Source of the DNA: an uncultured bacterium
GTDB taxonomy: Bacteria; Planctomycetota; UBA1135; GCA-002686595
Direction: 5' to 3'
Assembly: GCA_938075305.1 (NCBI GenBank)
Contig: CALJGV010000005.1
Coordinates: 200,131 to 264,130 of the forward strand
Length of the DNA stretch: 64,000 bases
Shown: piece after piece, positions 52,399 to 61,785 of the stretch
Layout: the number at the start of each line of letters is the position of its first letter
Numbering within the stretch: position 1 is the first letter of the stretch
Program-made: the position numbers and the translations under genes
The notes under the pieces: generated by a model
The model's input: the letters and a program-made list of their open reading frames with translations, nothing else
The model's database searches: none
What the model was told of the DNA's origin: nothing

Positions 52399-54113
52399 GC
52401 GAAGACACGCGTCCCGCGCGCCCGCCCGAAGGCGCCGCCGACCCGTTCGCCGCCCTCGGCGGCGTGCCGGACGAGGTCAACATCGCCGCCTTCCTGCCGG
52501 AGGGCGCCAGCCGTCACCCCGACGCCTCCGCCGTCGTCTCTCCGGGCCCCGGCGGACGAGGCTGGAGCGTGCTCTCCTACGCCGAGCTCGAGGAGCGCTC
52601 CAATCGCATCGCCACCGGCCTCGCGGCGGAGGGCGTGGAGAAGGGCATGCGCGTGTGCCTGTTCGTCCGGCCCGGTCCGGACCTCATCGCCATCACCTAC
52701 GCCGCCTTCAAGCTGGGCGCGGTGCCCGTCCTGGCGGACCCCGGCATGGGCCGCCAGAGGCTGCTCGCCGCGGTGGAGCGCATGGCCCCCGAGGTGTTCA
52801 TCGGCGTCCCCGCCGCCCACGTGGTCCGGTCCCTGTTCCGCGCCCCGTTCCGGAGCGTCCAGGTGTTCGTCACCGTCGGCCGCCGCCTCGCCTGGGGCGG
52901 GACGACCCTCGCGCGGCTCGAGCGCACCGGCGCCCCGGACCCGGTGCTGGAGCCCACCCGCCACGACGACCCGGCGGCCATCCTGTTCACCAGCGGGAGC
53001 ACCGGGCCGCCCAAGGGCGTGCTCTACACCCACGGGATGTTCCACGCGCAGGTGACGGGACTGCGGGCCATCTACGGGTTCGAGCCGGGCGAGATCGACC
53101 TCGCCTGCTTCCCCCTCTTCGCCCTCTTCGACATCGCCTTCGGGATGACCAGCGTCTTCCCGGACATGGACGTCACCCGCCCCGCCCGGTGCGAGCCCGA
53201 GAAGATCGTGCGCGCCATCCAGGAGTGCGGCGCCACCACCGCGTTCGGGTCCCCCGCCATCTGGCGCCGGGTGCTCCCCCACTGCCGCGCGCAGGGGGTC
53301 AAGCTCGACGGGCTCCGGCGCCTCCTCATGGCGGGCGCCCCCGTGCCGCCGGACCTGATCCAGGACGCCCACGCGGTGCTCTCCCTCGACGCTGACGTGC
53401 ACACGCCCTACGGCGCCACCGAGTCGCTTCCCGTGGCGAGCGTCGCCGGGCGCGAGGTGGTCCCGGGCCTGCTCAAGGCCCTGAGGAATGGCGCGGGCAC
53501 GTGCGTGGGCCGGCCGAGCCCCACCATCCAGATCCAACTGATCGGTATCACGGACGAGCCCATCGAGCGCTGGTCCGACGACCTCGCCCTGGGCCTTGGC
53601 GAGGTGGGAGAGATCTGCGTCCGGGGCCCGGTGGTCACCGCCGACTACGCGGAGGACGCCGCAGCCACCGCCGGCGCGAAGATCCCCTGCGAGGACGGGA
53701 CCGTCTGGCACCGCATCGGCGACGTCGGGCGCTTCGACAGCGAGGGGCGCCTGTGGTTCATGGGGCGCAAGTCCCACCGTATCGAGACCCCCAGGGGCGT
53801 CCGCATGCCGGTCCCCCTGGAGAACATCTTCAACCAGCATCCGCGGGCGGCTCGCACCGCTCTGGTGGGCGTCGGACCGCGGGGAGAAGAGGTGCCCTTC
53901 TGCATCGTCGAGGCGCTCCCCGGGGAGCACCCAAAGAGCGACGTCATGACCCAGGGGTTCATCATGCAGCTGCGTGAGATCGGGCGAAAGGTCGCCCGCT
54001 CCGCGGACATCGAGCACTTCCTCTTCCACCCGGGCTTCCCCGTGGACCCGCGGCACAACGCCAAGATCCACCGTGAGGAGCTGAAGGCCTGGGCGGAGCA
54101 GCAGGTCCGATGA
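52395..54113 (+). CDS. oleC: OleC-like beta-lactone synthetase (AMP-binding)
   Basis: A 572-residue ANL-superfamily adenylate-forming enzyme. It has the P-loop ILFTSGSTGPPKGVLYTHG, the TPYGATES motif, an RIGDVGRFDSEGRLWFMGRK hinge and a C-terminal Lys in NAKIHREELKAW. The segment FGSPAIWRRVLPH fits OleC, which adenylates a beta-hydroxy acid to close a beta-lactone rather than making an acyl-CoA. The gene is coupled to oleB and oleD by 4-base overlaps at both ends. The start ATG 52395 is fixed by the overlap. The condensing enzyme OleA is not in the window, and no other condensing enzyme is seen. Confidence 0.85.
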   Translation: MSEDTRPARPPEGAADPFAALGGVPDEVNIAAFLPEGASRHPDASAVVSPGPGGRGWSVLSYAELEERSNRIATGLAAEGVEKGMRVCLFVRPGPDLIAITYAAFKLGAVPVLADPGMGRQRLLAAVERMAPEVFIGVPAAHVVRSLFRAPFRSVQVFVTVGRRLAWGGTTLARLERTGAPDPVLEPTRHDDPAAILFTSGSTGPPKGVLYTHGMFHAQVTGLRAIYGFEPGEIDLACFPLFALFDIAFGMTSVFPDMDVTRPARCEPEKIVRAIQECGATTAFGSPAIWRRVLPHCRAQGVKLDGLRRLLMAGAPVPPDLIQDAHAVLSLDADVHTPYGATESLPVASVAGREVVPGLLKALRNGAGTCVGRPSPTIQIQLIGITDEPIERWSDDLALGLGEVGEICVRGPVVTADYAEDAAATAGAKIPCEDGTVWHRIGDVGRFDSEGRLWFMGRKSHRIETPRGVRMPVPLENIFNQHPRAARTALVGVGPRGEEVPFCIVEALPGEHPKSDVMTQGFIMQLREIGRKVARSADIEHFLFHPGFPVDPRHNAKIHREELKAWAEQQVR

Positions 54114-55123
54114 GCGGCAGCGCCGCGGTCACCGGGGGCGGGGGGTTCCTCGGCGGCGCCGTCGTGGACGCCCTCCTGGAGCGCGGCGAGCGCGTGGCGA
54201 GCATCTCCCGGGGTGCCTACCCCGAGCTCGAGGCCCGCGGCGTCGAGACGCTCCGGGCCGACCTCGCCGATGACCCTGGCCCCCTCATCGAGCTCCTCCA
54301 GCGCCGGGGGGTGGACACGGTCTACCACTGCGCCGCTCGCCCCGGGGTCTTCGGACCCGCCCGCGACTACGAGCGCGCCAACGTGGACGCCACCGCCCGC
54401 GTCATCGAGGCCTGCCGGGCCGCGGGCGTCCCGCGCCTCATCTTCACGTCGTCACCGAGCGTCGTCTTCGACGGCGGCGACCACGTCAACGCCGGGCCAG
54501 ACCTCCCCTATCCGGACCGCTACCTCGCCCATTACCCCCGCACCAAGGCGGAGGCCGAGCGCCTCGTCCTGGCCGCGGACGGCCCCGAGCTCGCCACGGT
54601 GTCCCTCCGCCCGCACCTGATCTTCGGCCCCGGGGATCCGAACCTGATCCCGCGCCTCCTCGAGCGCGCCGACGCGGGCCGGCTGCGGATCGTGGGCGAC
54701 GGTACGAGCGAGGTCAGCCTCACCTTCGTGGGCAACGCGGCGGCCGCCCACCTCGCCGCCGCCGACGGGCTGCGGGAGGACCCCGGGAGGCTGCGCGGGA
54801 GGGCCTTCTTCGTGAACAACGACGAGCCCGTCCGCCTGTGGGCCTGGATCAACCGCATCCTCGAAGGGACCGGACGGCCCCCGGTGACGCGCCGGGTCCC
54901 GGGGCCCGTGGCCCACGCCGCTGGCGCCCTCCTCGAGCTCGGCTACCGGGCCCTCGGGCTCGACGGCGAGCCCCCCATGACCCGCTTCGTGGCCCGCCAG
55001 CTGGCCACGTCCCACTCCTACGACCTCGCCCCCTTCGTCGAGGCCTGCGGCGGGCGCTACCGAGAACCCGTCTCCCTCGACGCGGCGACGAGCCTCACCA
55101 TCGCCTGGGCAGCGAGTCGATGA
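54110..55123 (+). CDS. oleD: OleD-like reductase (extended SDR, 3-beta-HSD family)
   Basis: A 337-residue NAD(P)-dependent extended short-chain dehydrogenase. The coenzyme loop is VTGGGGFLGGAVVDALLERGE. YHCAARPG and the nearby FTSSPSVVFDG match the 3-beta-hydroxysteroid dehydrogenase/isomerase group. The catalytic Tyr-x3-Lys is in HYPRTKAEAE, and RPHLIFGPGD follows. OleD reduces the 2-alkyl-3-ketoacid from OleA to the 2-alkyl-3-hydroxyacid used by OleC. Start and function are set by coupling with oleC. A minus-strand gene begins 77 bases downstream of the stop, end-to-end. Confidence 0.85.
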   Translation: MSGSAAVTGGGGFLGGAVVDALLERGERVASISRGAYPELEARGVETLRADLADDPGPLIELLQRRGVDTVYHCAARPGVFGPARDYERANVDATARVIEACRAAGVPRLIFTSSPSVVFDGGDHVNAGPDLPYPDRYLAHYPRTKAEAERLVLAADGPELATVSLRPHLIFGPGDPNLIPRLLERADAGRLRIVGDGTSEVSLTFVGNAAAAHLAAADGLREDPGRLRGRAFFVNNDEPVRLWAWINRILEGTGRPPVTRRVPGPVAHAAGALLELGYRALGLDGEPPMTRFVARQLATSHSYDLAPFVEACGGRYREPVSLDAATSLTIAWAASR

Positions 55124-55199
55124 GGGGCGGCCACGGCGCCGGCCTGCGCGCCACCCACAGCGCGAGAGGGTGCCCCTCGAGGAGCCGAGCCGCCCACGC

Positions 55200-56120
55200 T
55201 CAGCGGGGAGCCGATGGCCTCCGGGCGTCCGCGGGGGTCTCGTCGAAGAGCTCGGGGATCAGCAGGTAGGCCCCCCCGAGGAAGCAGGCCCCGCCGACCA
55301 TGGTGAACAGGTTGGACCAGAACAGCGCGCCGGCGGAGGCGCCCACGTAGCTCGTCAGCCCGGAGACCTGGAAGGCGACCGAGCCCGCGAGGTTGATGAC
55401 CGCGATCCACCAGGAGAGGCTGTGGGGCGCGAACGACACGGGGCTGTGGGAGACCTCGGCGTAGGCGAGGTAGCTCGCGACGAGGAAGCACACGCACCCC
55501 GCCATGTTCGGCGCCCAGATCCACAGGCTCTCCTGCGCCGACGAGAGCCCCGGTCGCGTGGCCGCGAGCGTGCTCACGTTGAACAGCAGGGTTCCCACGA
55601 GCTGGACGCTGCTGGCGAGGTAGCCCAGGTTGCGGGGCCGCCACCCCGCCCAGCGCCAGCGACGCCTGGCCTCCGTCCTGAGCGCCTCCTGGACGTCCCC
55701 GTTGAGCGCCTCCAGCCACTGGAGCCAGGCAGCCCCGGTGAAGAACACCGCCCCCACGGCGAACAGCCAGCCGAGGAAGGTGCCGTCCAGCAAGGCTCCC
55801 CCCACGGCGCCGGGGAACGAGGCGGCGAAGGCCCCGACGGTGAAGCAGGAAGACCCGCAGAGGAAGGCCGCGGCCACCCACCAACCCAGGCGGCCTGGCG
55901 CCCAGAGGTGCCCGAAGGCGCGGGGGTCGACGCCCAGCAGGCGCCCCCCGTGCTCGGCCTCCGCGACCGGGTGGGGCCGGAGGCCCTTGCGGTGGCGGCG
56001 GGAGTGCGCGACCAGGTGCTGCCCCGTTCGGAGGCGCACGAGGCACCAGGTGACGAAGGGCCCGGGGCCGTGCTCGATCACGGAGCTCGACGCCCCGGGG
56101 CGTGATTGGTGGCGACCCAT
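55200..56120 (-). CDS. YrhK-like multi-TM membrane protein
   Basis: A 306-residue membrane protein with about six TM segments after a charged N terminus of about 75 residues. The segments SFPGAV ... FFTGAAWLQWLEALN and the internally similar YLASSVQLVGTLLFNVSTLAA, NMAGCVCFLVASYLAY and AVINLAGSVAFQVSGL resemble YrhK-like domains (PF14145-type), in which pairs of TM helices end in GSxxF- or WxxxxE-like turns. The function is unknown. The start ATG 56120 is the best; in-frame extension to 56381 would lack the composition of a coding N terminus. Confidence 0.6.
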   Translation of the reverse strand: MGRHQSRPGASSSVIEHGPGPFVTWCLVRLRTGQHLVAHSRRHRKGLRPHPVAEAEHGGRLLGVDPRAFGHLWAPGRLGWWVAAAFLCGSSCFTVGAFAASFPGAVGGALLDGTFLGWLFAVGAVFFTGAAWLQWLEALNGDVQEALRTEARRRWRWAGWRPRNLGYLASSVQLVGTLLFNVSTLAATRPGLSSAQESLWIWAPNMAGCVCFLVASYLAYAEVSHSPVSFAPHSLSWWIAVINLAGSVAFQVSGLTSYVGASAGALFWSNLFTMVGGACFLGGAYLLIPELFDETPADARRPSAPR

Positions 56121-56308
56121 GGTTGCTCCCGGCTCGGGGACCCGCTCCCTGCCGCGGGTCCAACCCAGGAGCACCGGGCGGGCTCCGGGCGGAGAGGGAG
56201 TCTGCTGCATCGCGGGGCGCGGGAGAAGGGAATCTGTCGCGCTGCTGGTGGCGCACGTCAGGAGAGTCGCTCCTGGGCCCCGGCCACCCGCGCCCGTAGG
56301 CTCGGGCT

Positions 56309-57313
56309 GTGGAGGCACCTGACCAGACCGCCCCGTTGCACTTCCCCTGGCGTCGCCGGGCGAAGTACGCGCTGGGAGCAAGCCTGGCGCTCCTGCTCAT
56401 GTGGGCCGGCGCCTCGATCGCTGTGGCTGAGCGGCTCACGCGGCGCTCCCCCTTCAGGCCCGAAGAGTTGCCTGCGGTCGACTGGGCCCACGGGACGGCG
56501 GTCTCCCTCCACGCCCGGGACGGGGTCACGGTCCCCGCCTGGACCTTCGACGTGGACGAGGCCTCTCCAACCGTGGTCCTGCTCCACCCCAACGGCGGCA
56601 GCCGCTCCGGGATGATCGGCCTGGCCCGGGTCTGGGCCCGCCTTGGATACAACTCGATCGCCCTCACCCAGCGCGCCCACGGGGACGCCAGCGGCGAGCG
56701 CAACGACTTCGGGTGGTCCGCCCGGCTCGACGTCCTCGCCGCTCTGGATTGGCTCGTGGATCACCGGACGACACCGCTCCTCCTCCACGGCGCCTCCCTC
56801 GGCGCCGCCGCCATCTGCTTCGCGGCGCCGGAGATCGATGACGAGCGCTGGTCCAGGATCCAGGGGCTGATCCTGGAGTCGCCCTACTCGGACCTCGGGA
56901 CCGCCACGCGCGCGCGGACCGCCTTGCGCTTGCCACGGGGCCTCGCCTCGGCCGCAGCGCTGGGCCTCGAGCTGACGGCCCCGCTCTTCCTCCCCGAGGG
57001 GGCAGGGAGGGCGCCCATCGTGGGTTTCGACTCGGTGCCGGAGGGTTGCCAGGTCCTGCTCCTCGCCGGGACCAGGGACCGACACGCTCCCCCAGCCGAG
57101 GCCCGCCGCTATCACGGGCGACGCTCCGCGGACTGCACCCTGCTCGTCGAGGGGGTCGGGCACGTGGGCTGGCTGACCGACACCCAGCGGGCTGACGGAG
57201 CGCTCTACCTTGCGGCGCTGCGACCCTGGGTCGCCCCCATCCCCGCCGAGGGGCCTGGACCCGACCACAAGTCGCCGGGCGCAGGGCGCCGCACCGGCCC
57301 CCGGGCTCGCTAG
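56309..57313 (+). CDS. Membrane-anchored alpha/beta hydrolase
   Basis: A 334-residue hydrolase with an N-terminal TM anchor (LGASLALLLMWAGASIAVA, about residues 21-40). The catalytic core has the oxyanion LLHPNGG, the nucleophile HGASLGAAA (Ser of GASLG), DRHAP carrying a likely acid, and GHVGW near the end with a His. It is of the dienelactone/BAAT-like "hydrolase_4" kind; the substrate is unknown. The start GTG 56309 is the only one that keeps the whole anchor. It is followed by a cobalamin-binding gene on the same strand with 10 bases between. Confidence 0.75.
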   Translation: MEAPDQTAPLHFPWRRRAKYALGASLALLLMWAGASIAVAERLTRRSPFRPEELPAVDWAHGTAVSLHARDGVTVPAWTFDVDEASPTVVLLHPNGGSRSGMIGLARVWARLGYNSIALTQRAHGDASGERNDFGWSARLDVLAALDWLVDHRTTPLLLHGASLGAAAICFAAPEIDDERWSRIQGLILESPYSDLGTATRARTALRLPRGLASAAALGLELTAPLFLPEGAGRAPIVGFDSVPEGCQVLLLAGTRDRHAPPAEARRYHGRRSADCTLLVEGVGHVGWLTDTQRADGALYLAALRPWVAPIPAEGPGPDHKSPGAGRRTGPRAR

Positions 57314-57323
57314 GCTCTGCCCC

Positions 57324-58274
57324 ATGCGCGTCGTCAGCCTCCTGCCGTCTTCCACGGAGATCGTCCACGTCCTCGGCGCCGAGGGCGACCTCGTGGGGAT
57401 CAGCCACGAGTGCGATCACCCCGCCTCGGTCCGAGGCCTCCCGGTCCTGACCTCGTCGAAGATCGACATCACCCAGCTCTCCGCGGACATCGATCGTGAC
57501 GTCCGCCGCGTCCTCACCGACGCGCTCGCCGTCTACGACGTGGACGCGGAGGGACTCGGGGAAGTCCGACCGGACGTCGTGCTGACCCAGGACCTGTGCG
57601 ACGTCTGCGCGGTGTCGATCCGTGATGTCGAGGCGGCCCTGCGCCAGGTCGCCAGCGAGGGGGTCCAGCTCGTCAGCCTGAAGCCCACACGGCTCGATGA
57701 CCTCGAGGGCGCCCACGGGGTCATGGGAGACATCGAACGCGTCGCCGCGGCGCTGGGCTGCGCTGACCGCGGCCGACGCGTGGCGGACGGCCTGCGTGGT
57801 CGGCTCGACGCGCTCCGGGAGCGTTCGGAGGCCGCCCTCGCTGCCTCCGGCGCGGCCCGGCCCAGGGTGCTCACCATCGAGTGGATCGACCCCGTGATGG
57901 TCGGGGGCACGTGGATGCCCGAGCTCGTCGAGATCGCCGGCGGCGCGGCGATGGTCACCGAGCCCGGCCAGCACGCGCCGACCCTCGACCGCGCGGCCCT
58001 GGCCGCCCTGGACCCCGAGGTGATCCTGGTGAAGCCCTGCGGGTTCGACCTCGCTCGTACGTCCCTGGAGCAGGCCACCTTGGACGAGCTCATCGGAGCC
58101 ATGCCCTGGTCCGATGCAGCGAAGGCGCGGGTCTTCGTCGCCGACGGCAACGCCTTCTTCAATCGCCCCGGGCCCCGGCTGGTGGAGTCCGCCGAGATCC
58201 TCGCGGCGATCACCCACCCTGAGGCGTTCGACGACCTGCGCGAGAAGCACGCCGCGCACTATCGCCCCCTCTAG
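57324..58274 (+). CDS. BtuF-like cobalamin/metal-chelate-binding protein, cytoplasmic
   Basis: A 316-residue protein of the BtuF/FecB substrate-binding fold (COG0614): the strand VVSLLPSSTEIVHVLGAEGDLVGISHECD at the start, LSADIDRDV and PDVVLTQDLCDVCA, then WMPELVEIAGG. Unlike BtuF it has no signal peptide or lipobox, so it should be cytoplasmic and not an ABC-uptake binding protein. Short cytoplasmic relatives are usually annotated cobalamin-binding proteins; the ligand here is inferred. A conserved CDVCA motif might contact a metal. No ABC permease is linked. Confidence 0.7.
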   Translation: MRVVSLLPSSTEIVHVLGAEGDLVGISHECDHPASVRGLPVLTSSKIDITQLSADIDRDVRRVLTDALAVYDVDAEGLGEVRPDVVLTQDLCDVCAVSIRDVEAALRQVASEGVQLVSLKPTRLDDLEGAHGVMGDIERVAAALGCADRGRRVADGLRGRLDALRERSEAALAASGAARPRVLTIEWIDPVMVGGTWMPELVEIAGGAAMVTEPGQHAPTLDRAALAALDPEVILVKPCGFDLARTSLEQATLDELIGAMPWSDAAKARVFVADGNAFFNRPGPRLVESAEILAAITHPEAFDDLREKHAAHYRPL

Positions 58275-58303
58275 CCCGGCCCGCAGCGACGAGGTCCCCG
58301 AGG

Positions 58304-58363
58304 CCAGGAGCCCCCCCAGATATCCAGGAACACACGGGGCGCGAGGCGTCCGTGGGCTCCTGG
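58304..58363. repeat. Inverted repeat between convergent genes
   Basis: Arms CCAGGAGCCC (58304-58313) and GGGCTCCTGG (58354-58363) form a 10-bp perfect inverted repeat with a 40-base loop between the BtuF-like gene (plus) and the tricorn-like gene (minus). It could act as a bidirectional terminator; no T tract is seen. Confidence 0.35.
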
Positions 58364-58386
58364 AGCGACCGGGGCTTCCGGTTGGG

Positions 58387-61300
58387 CTAGCGCCGCAGCC
58401 GTGCAGCCGGGACGAGCTTCACCCTCGGCTTGGCCTTCTCCGCCGCCACGTCCTCGGTGAGCACCTCCACAGCGCGCTCGAGCTGGGCGTCGGTGCCCTG
58501 GGCGGTGGCCCAGCTGGGGTCGTTCCAGAAGGCGATGTCCGGCTCACAGCCGTTCAGCTCCATGTCCTCCCCGCTCCCGGCGAGGTACCAGCCGCGGGTC
58601 GGCATGCGAATGAAGCTCCCGTCCAGGAGGCTCTGGCCACCCGTGGAGATCACCCCGCCCGCGGTGCGCATCCCCACGAGCCGGCCGCGGCCGAGGTGCT
58701 TGATCGCGTGGCTGAGGATCTCCGCGTTGGAGAAGGAGTGCTCGTTGCACATGACCACGATCGGCTTGCTCCACGAGGCGTAGACCTTGCGGTCCTGGGG
58801 GTAGCCCTCACCGCTCCCGCGGGACTGGGTGATCGCGTGCACGGGCTGGGTCAGCGCCGTGAGCACGTGGTCCGTGGTGCTCCCCCCGCCGTTGAAGCGC
58901 ACGTCGATGATCATGCCCTCCTTGCCGACGCCCGCGTGGTACAGGTCCTCCTCCATCTGGCGGAAGCTCGTGAAGTTCATGCCCTTGATGTGCAGGTACC
59001 CGAGCTTGCCGCCGGAGAGCTCCTCCACCTCGGCGCGGGTGTTCTCCACCCACTCGTCGTAGAGCAGTCCGGCGACGCTGGTCGCAGGCCGCACGGTCAC
59101 CTCGCGCTCCTCGCCGCCCTTCGAGCGGACCGTGAGCGCCACGTCCCGGAGTTGCTCGAGGGTGAGCATGGCGTCGAGGTCTGCCTCAGGACCAACGGGC
59201 ACGCCGTCGATCGCGAGCAGCGTCTCACCCACCTTGACCTCGCTGCGCGCGAGGCTGCAGGGGCTCCCGGGGATCACGCTCTCGACCTTCAAGCCCGGCC
59301 CATCCGCGCCGAGGACGTAGCGGAGGCCCAGCTGATAGGTCGTCGGCGACCACTCGTTCTGGGCATCGAAGCTGGGGAGCGGGTCGCTGCCGCCCCGGTG
59401 GCCCATGTGAGACGCGTTGAGCTCACCGAGCATCATGTTGCACAGGTGGCTGAACTCCGCGGCCCCAAGGCACTCGGCGGCCACGGGCCGGTACTTGGCC
59501 CGCACGGCGTACCAGTCACGGTTGTTGTACTCCTCGTCGTAGAACCGGTCGCGCATGGCGCGCCAGGCCTGGTCGAAGGCGATCTGGCGCACCTCGCGCC
59601 AGTCCGCGGTCGTGCGGACGTTGAAGGTGAAGCCCTCGGTCTCGCCGCTCGCCTTCATGGAGGTCGGGACGCCCATGGTGAGCCCGACGAACTCCTTGGC
59701 GTCCTCGATCCAGCGATCCGTGGCCAGGGGGACCGACGCGATGCGCTTGGGGTCCTTGGGGTTCGGGAACTCCACCGCGTAGAAGCCGCGCTTGCCGTCG
59801 ACCGTGCCGGAGAAGCAGAGGGTGTTGCCGCCCTTGCCCCAGATCAGGTTGGACTCGGTGGAGCCCGCGATCCGGTAGCGCTGCACCCGGTCGAGGAGGC
59901 CGTCGAAGTCGATCTGCACCAGGTCCTCGTCGGGCTTCTCCTTGGCGGAATCGTCCGCGCCCTCGTCCGCGTCGGTCTTGTCCGCGGGGCCACTCTCCGC
60001 GGAGCCACTGTCCGCGGAGCCACTGTCCGCAGCGTCGGGCTTGGCCTCGCTCTTCTTGGACTTCCCGCCCTTGGGCTCCATGGCCTTGAGCGCCTTCTCC
60101 AGGGTCTCGTCGCGGCTGGTGGCCTCGCTCGACGCCTTGGTGAGCTCCACGTAGTAGATGTCCGCCTCTTCGCCGTCACGGCGGCCGACCCAGGCGATGC
60201 GCTTGCCGTCGCCGGACCAGGCGGGGCTGCTGTCCCAGTCGGGGTGGCGGGACAGGTTGAAGGGCTCCCGCGTCCCGTCGAGGGGGACGATGAACACGTC
60301 CGGGTTGTAGTCGTCGTCCTGGGTCACGTAGGTGATCCAGCGCCCGTCAGGGGACCAGGCGTAGTCGGGGCTCGACCACATCGGTGCCACCCGCCGGTGG
60401 TCCGTGCCGTCGTCGTCCATGACGAAGATGTCGGTGCCCTTGATGTAGCCGATGTGGCTGCCGTTGGGGCTGAGCTGGAGGTCCGACTCCACGGCGCGGT
60501 CGTCGGTGACCTGGCGGAGCTTGAAGTCCTCGGCCATCCACCAGATCCCGTCCTCCTGGTCGTGGGTGGCGGCCCAGATGTCCGCCTCACCCCCGCTGTC
60601 GGTCACGAAGTAGAGGGTGGCCCCGTCCGCGCTGAACACGGGCCAGGTCTCGTCGTTGGCCGTGTGGGTCACCCGGACCGGCTCCTTCAGGATCCGGTCC
60701 ATGACCCAGAGGTCTTGGCCCGAGACGAAGGCCATCTGCTTGCCGTCCGGGGTGAAGGCCACCCGGTCCGCCTTGCTGAGGGACCGCCGCTCCATCGGGC
60801 TCACCACCCCGTCCCCCGCAGCGAACAGCTCGATGGGCGAGCCCTCTCCGGTCTTCAGGTCGATGACCTGCAGGTCGAAGAGGCGGCGGACCAGCAGCTT
60901 GCCCCCGTTGCGCGCGAGCGCCGGGAAGGCCACGCCGTCGTCGGACCCGTCCGCCGCGCCGACGTCGGTGACCCGCGTGGACTCGCCGCCCGAGAGCGGC
61001 ATGGAGTACACGTCGAACGTCCCGTCGGCGTCGCTGTTGAAGTACACGGTCTGGCCGTCGGCGGACCACATGGGGTCCATGGAGGCCACGTTCTGGAAGC
61101 GCTCCCGGTCCGAGTCCAGTCGCGTGAGCGTCACCGGCTCGGTGCTGAGGTCCGCGAGCCAAAGCTGCATGGCCTGCGGCCCCTGGTACCCCTTGCGGTT
61201 CCAGTTCGAGCGGCCCCGGCAGAAGAGCACCTTGGTCTGGTCGGGGCTGATGGCCGCGTCCCGCACGCCGGCGTCGAAGAGCATGCGCTTGGGCGTCTTG

Positions 61301-61785
61301 CCCGTGACGTCCACGAGGAACGCGCGGCCCGCCTCGGAGTAGTGCCAGCCCCGGTCGGTGGACTGGCTGATCAGCAGGTGGCCGCCGTCCGCCGTGATGT
61401 CGTGGAGGGTCTTCGAGGCCGAGTCGAAGGTCACCTGGGACGCCGGCCCCCCATCGGAGGGACAGACGTGGATCTGCCTGCGGCCGGATCGGTCGCTCGA
61501 GAAGTAGACGAGCGTGCCGTCCGGGCTGAACATCGGGGAGCCGTCGTCACCGGGGTGGATGGTCAGCCGCATGGCCTCGCCCCCGTCGATGGAGGCGGTC
61601 CACACGTCCCCCTGCCAGGCGAAGGCGATGCGCTGGCCGTCCGCGGAGATGGCGGGGTTCCGCGGGAGGCGAATGGCCGTCTCCGAGCCGTCGGGAGCCG
61701 GCGCGGGTACGGTCGCGCCCGCGAGGGGCGCCGAGGCAGCGACGAGGCCAACGAGGAGGACGCGGGGAAGGGAGAGGCAGACCAT
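58387..61785 (-). CDS. Tricorn-like S41 protease (secreted)
   Basis: A 1132-residue exported peptidase. A signal peptide (VLLVGLVAASAPLAGA) is followed by two stretches of PD40-type beta-propeller blades (about 40-660), with repeats such as RIAFAWQGDVWTA and SPDGTLVYFSSD. A C1-like segment with SHMG (Ser792, His793), a PDZ domain (about 840-900) and the S41 catalytic core follow, with EHSFSNAE giving the catalytic Ser1019. This is the tricorn layout; it probably trims peptides in the cell envelope. A low-complexity Ser/Ala/Asp/Lys insertion occupies about residues 570-620. The start is ATG 61785. Confidence 0.88.
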   Translation of the reverse strand: MVCLSLPRVLLVGLVAASAPLAGATVPAPAPDGSETAIRLPRNPAISADGQRIAFAWQGDVWTASIDGGEAMRLTIHPGDDGSPMFSPDGTLVYFSSDRSGRRQIHVCPSDGGPASQVTFDSASKTLHDITADGGHLLISQSTDRGWHYSEAGRAFLVDVTGKTPKRMLFDAGVRDAAISPDQTKVLFCRGRSNWNRKGYQGPQAMQLWLADLSTEPVTLTRLDSDRERFQNVASMDPMWSADGQTVYFNSDADGTFDVYSMPLSGGESTRVTDVGAADGSDDGVAFPALARNGGKLLVRRLFDLQVIDLKTGEGSPIELFAAGDGVVSPMERRSLSKADRVAFTPDGKQMAFVSGQDLWVMDRILKEPVRVTHTANDETWPVFSADGATLYFVTDSGGEADIWAATHDQEDGIWWMAEDFKLRQVTDDRAVESDLQLSPNGSHIGYIKGTDIFVMDDDGTDHRRVAPMWSSPDYAWSPDGRWITYVTQDDDYNPDVFIVPLDGTREPFNLSRHPDWDSSPAWSGDGKRIAWVGRRDGEEADIYYVELTKASSEATSRDETLEKALKAMEPKGGKSKKSEAKPDAADSGSADSGSAESGPADKTDADEGADDSAKEKPDEDLVQIDFDGLLDRVQRYRIAGSTESNLIWGKGGNTLCFSGTVDGKRGFYAVEFPNPKDPKRIASVPLATDRWIEDAKEFVGLTMGVPTSMKASGETEGFTFNVRTTADWREVRQIAFDQAWRAMRDRFYDEEYNNRDWYAVRAKYRPVAAECLGAAEFSHLCNMMLGELNASHMGHRGGSDPLPSFDAQNEWSPTTYQLGLRYVLGADGPGLKVESVIPGSPCSLARSEVKVGETLLAIDGVPVGPEADLDAMLTLEQLRDVALTVRSKGGEEREVTVRPATSVAGLLYDEWVENTRAEVEELSGGKLGYLHIKGMNFTSFRQMEEDLYHAGVGKEGMIIDVRFNGGGSTTDHVLTALTQPVHAITQSRGSGEGYPQDRKVYASWSKPIVVMCNEHSFSNAEILSHAIKHLGRGRLVGMRTAGGVISTGGQSLLDGSFIRMPTRGWYLAGSGEDMELNGCEPDIAFWNDPSWATAQGTDAQLERAVEVLTEDVAAEKAKPRVKLVPAARLRR
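59981..60025 (-). repeat. 15-bp tandem repeat inside the tricorn-like gene
   Basis: Three adjacent 15-bp units (TCCGCGGRGCCACTS consensus, the second and third identical) encode on the minus strand the pentapeptides DSGSA, DSGSA and ESGPA in the low-complexity linker. It keeps the frame. Unit number may vary between strains. Confidence 0.8.
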
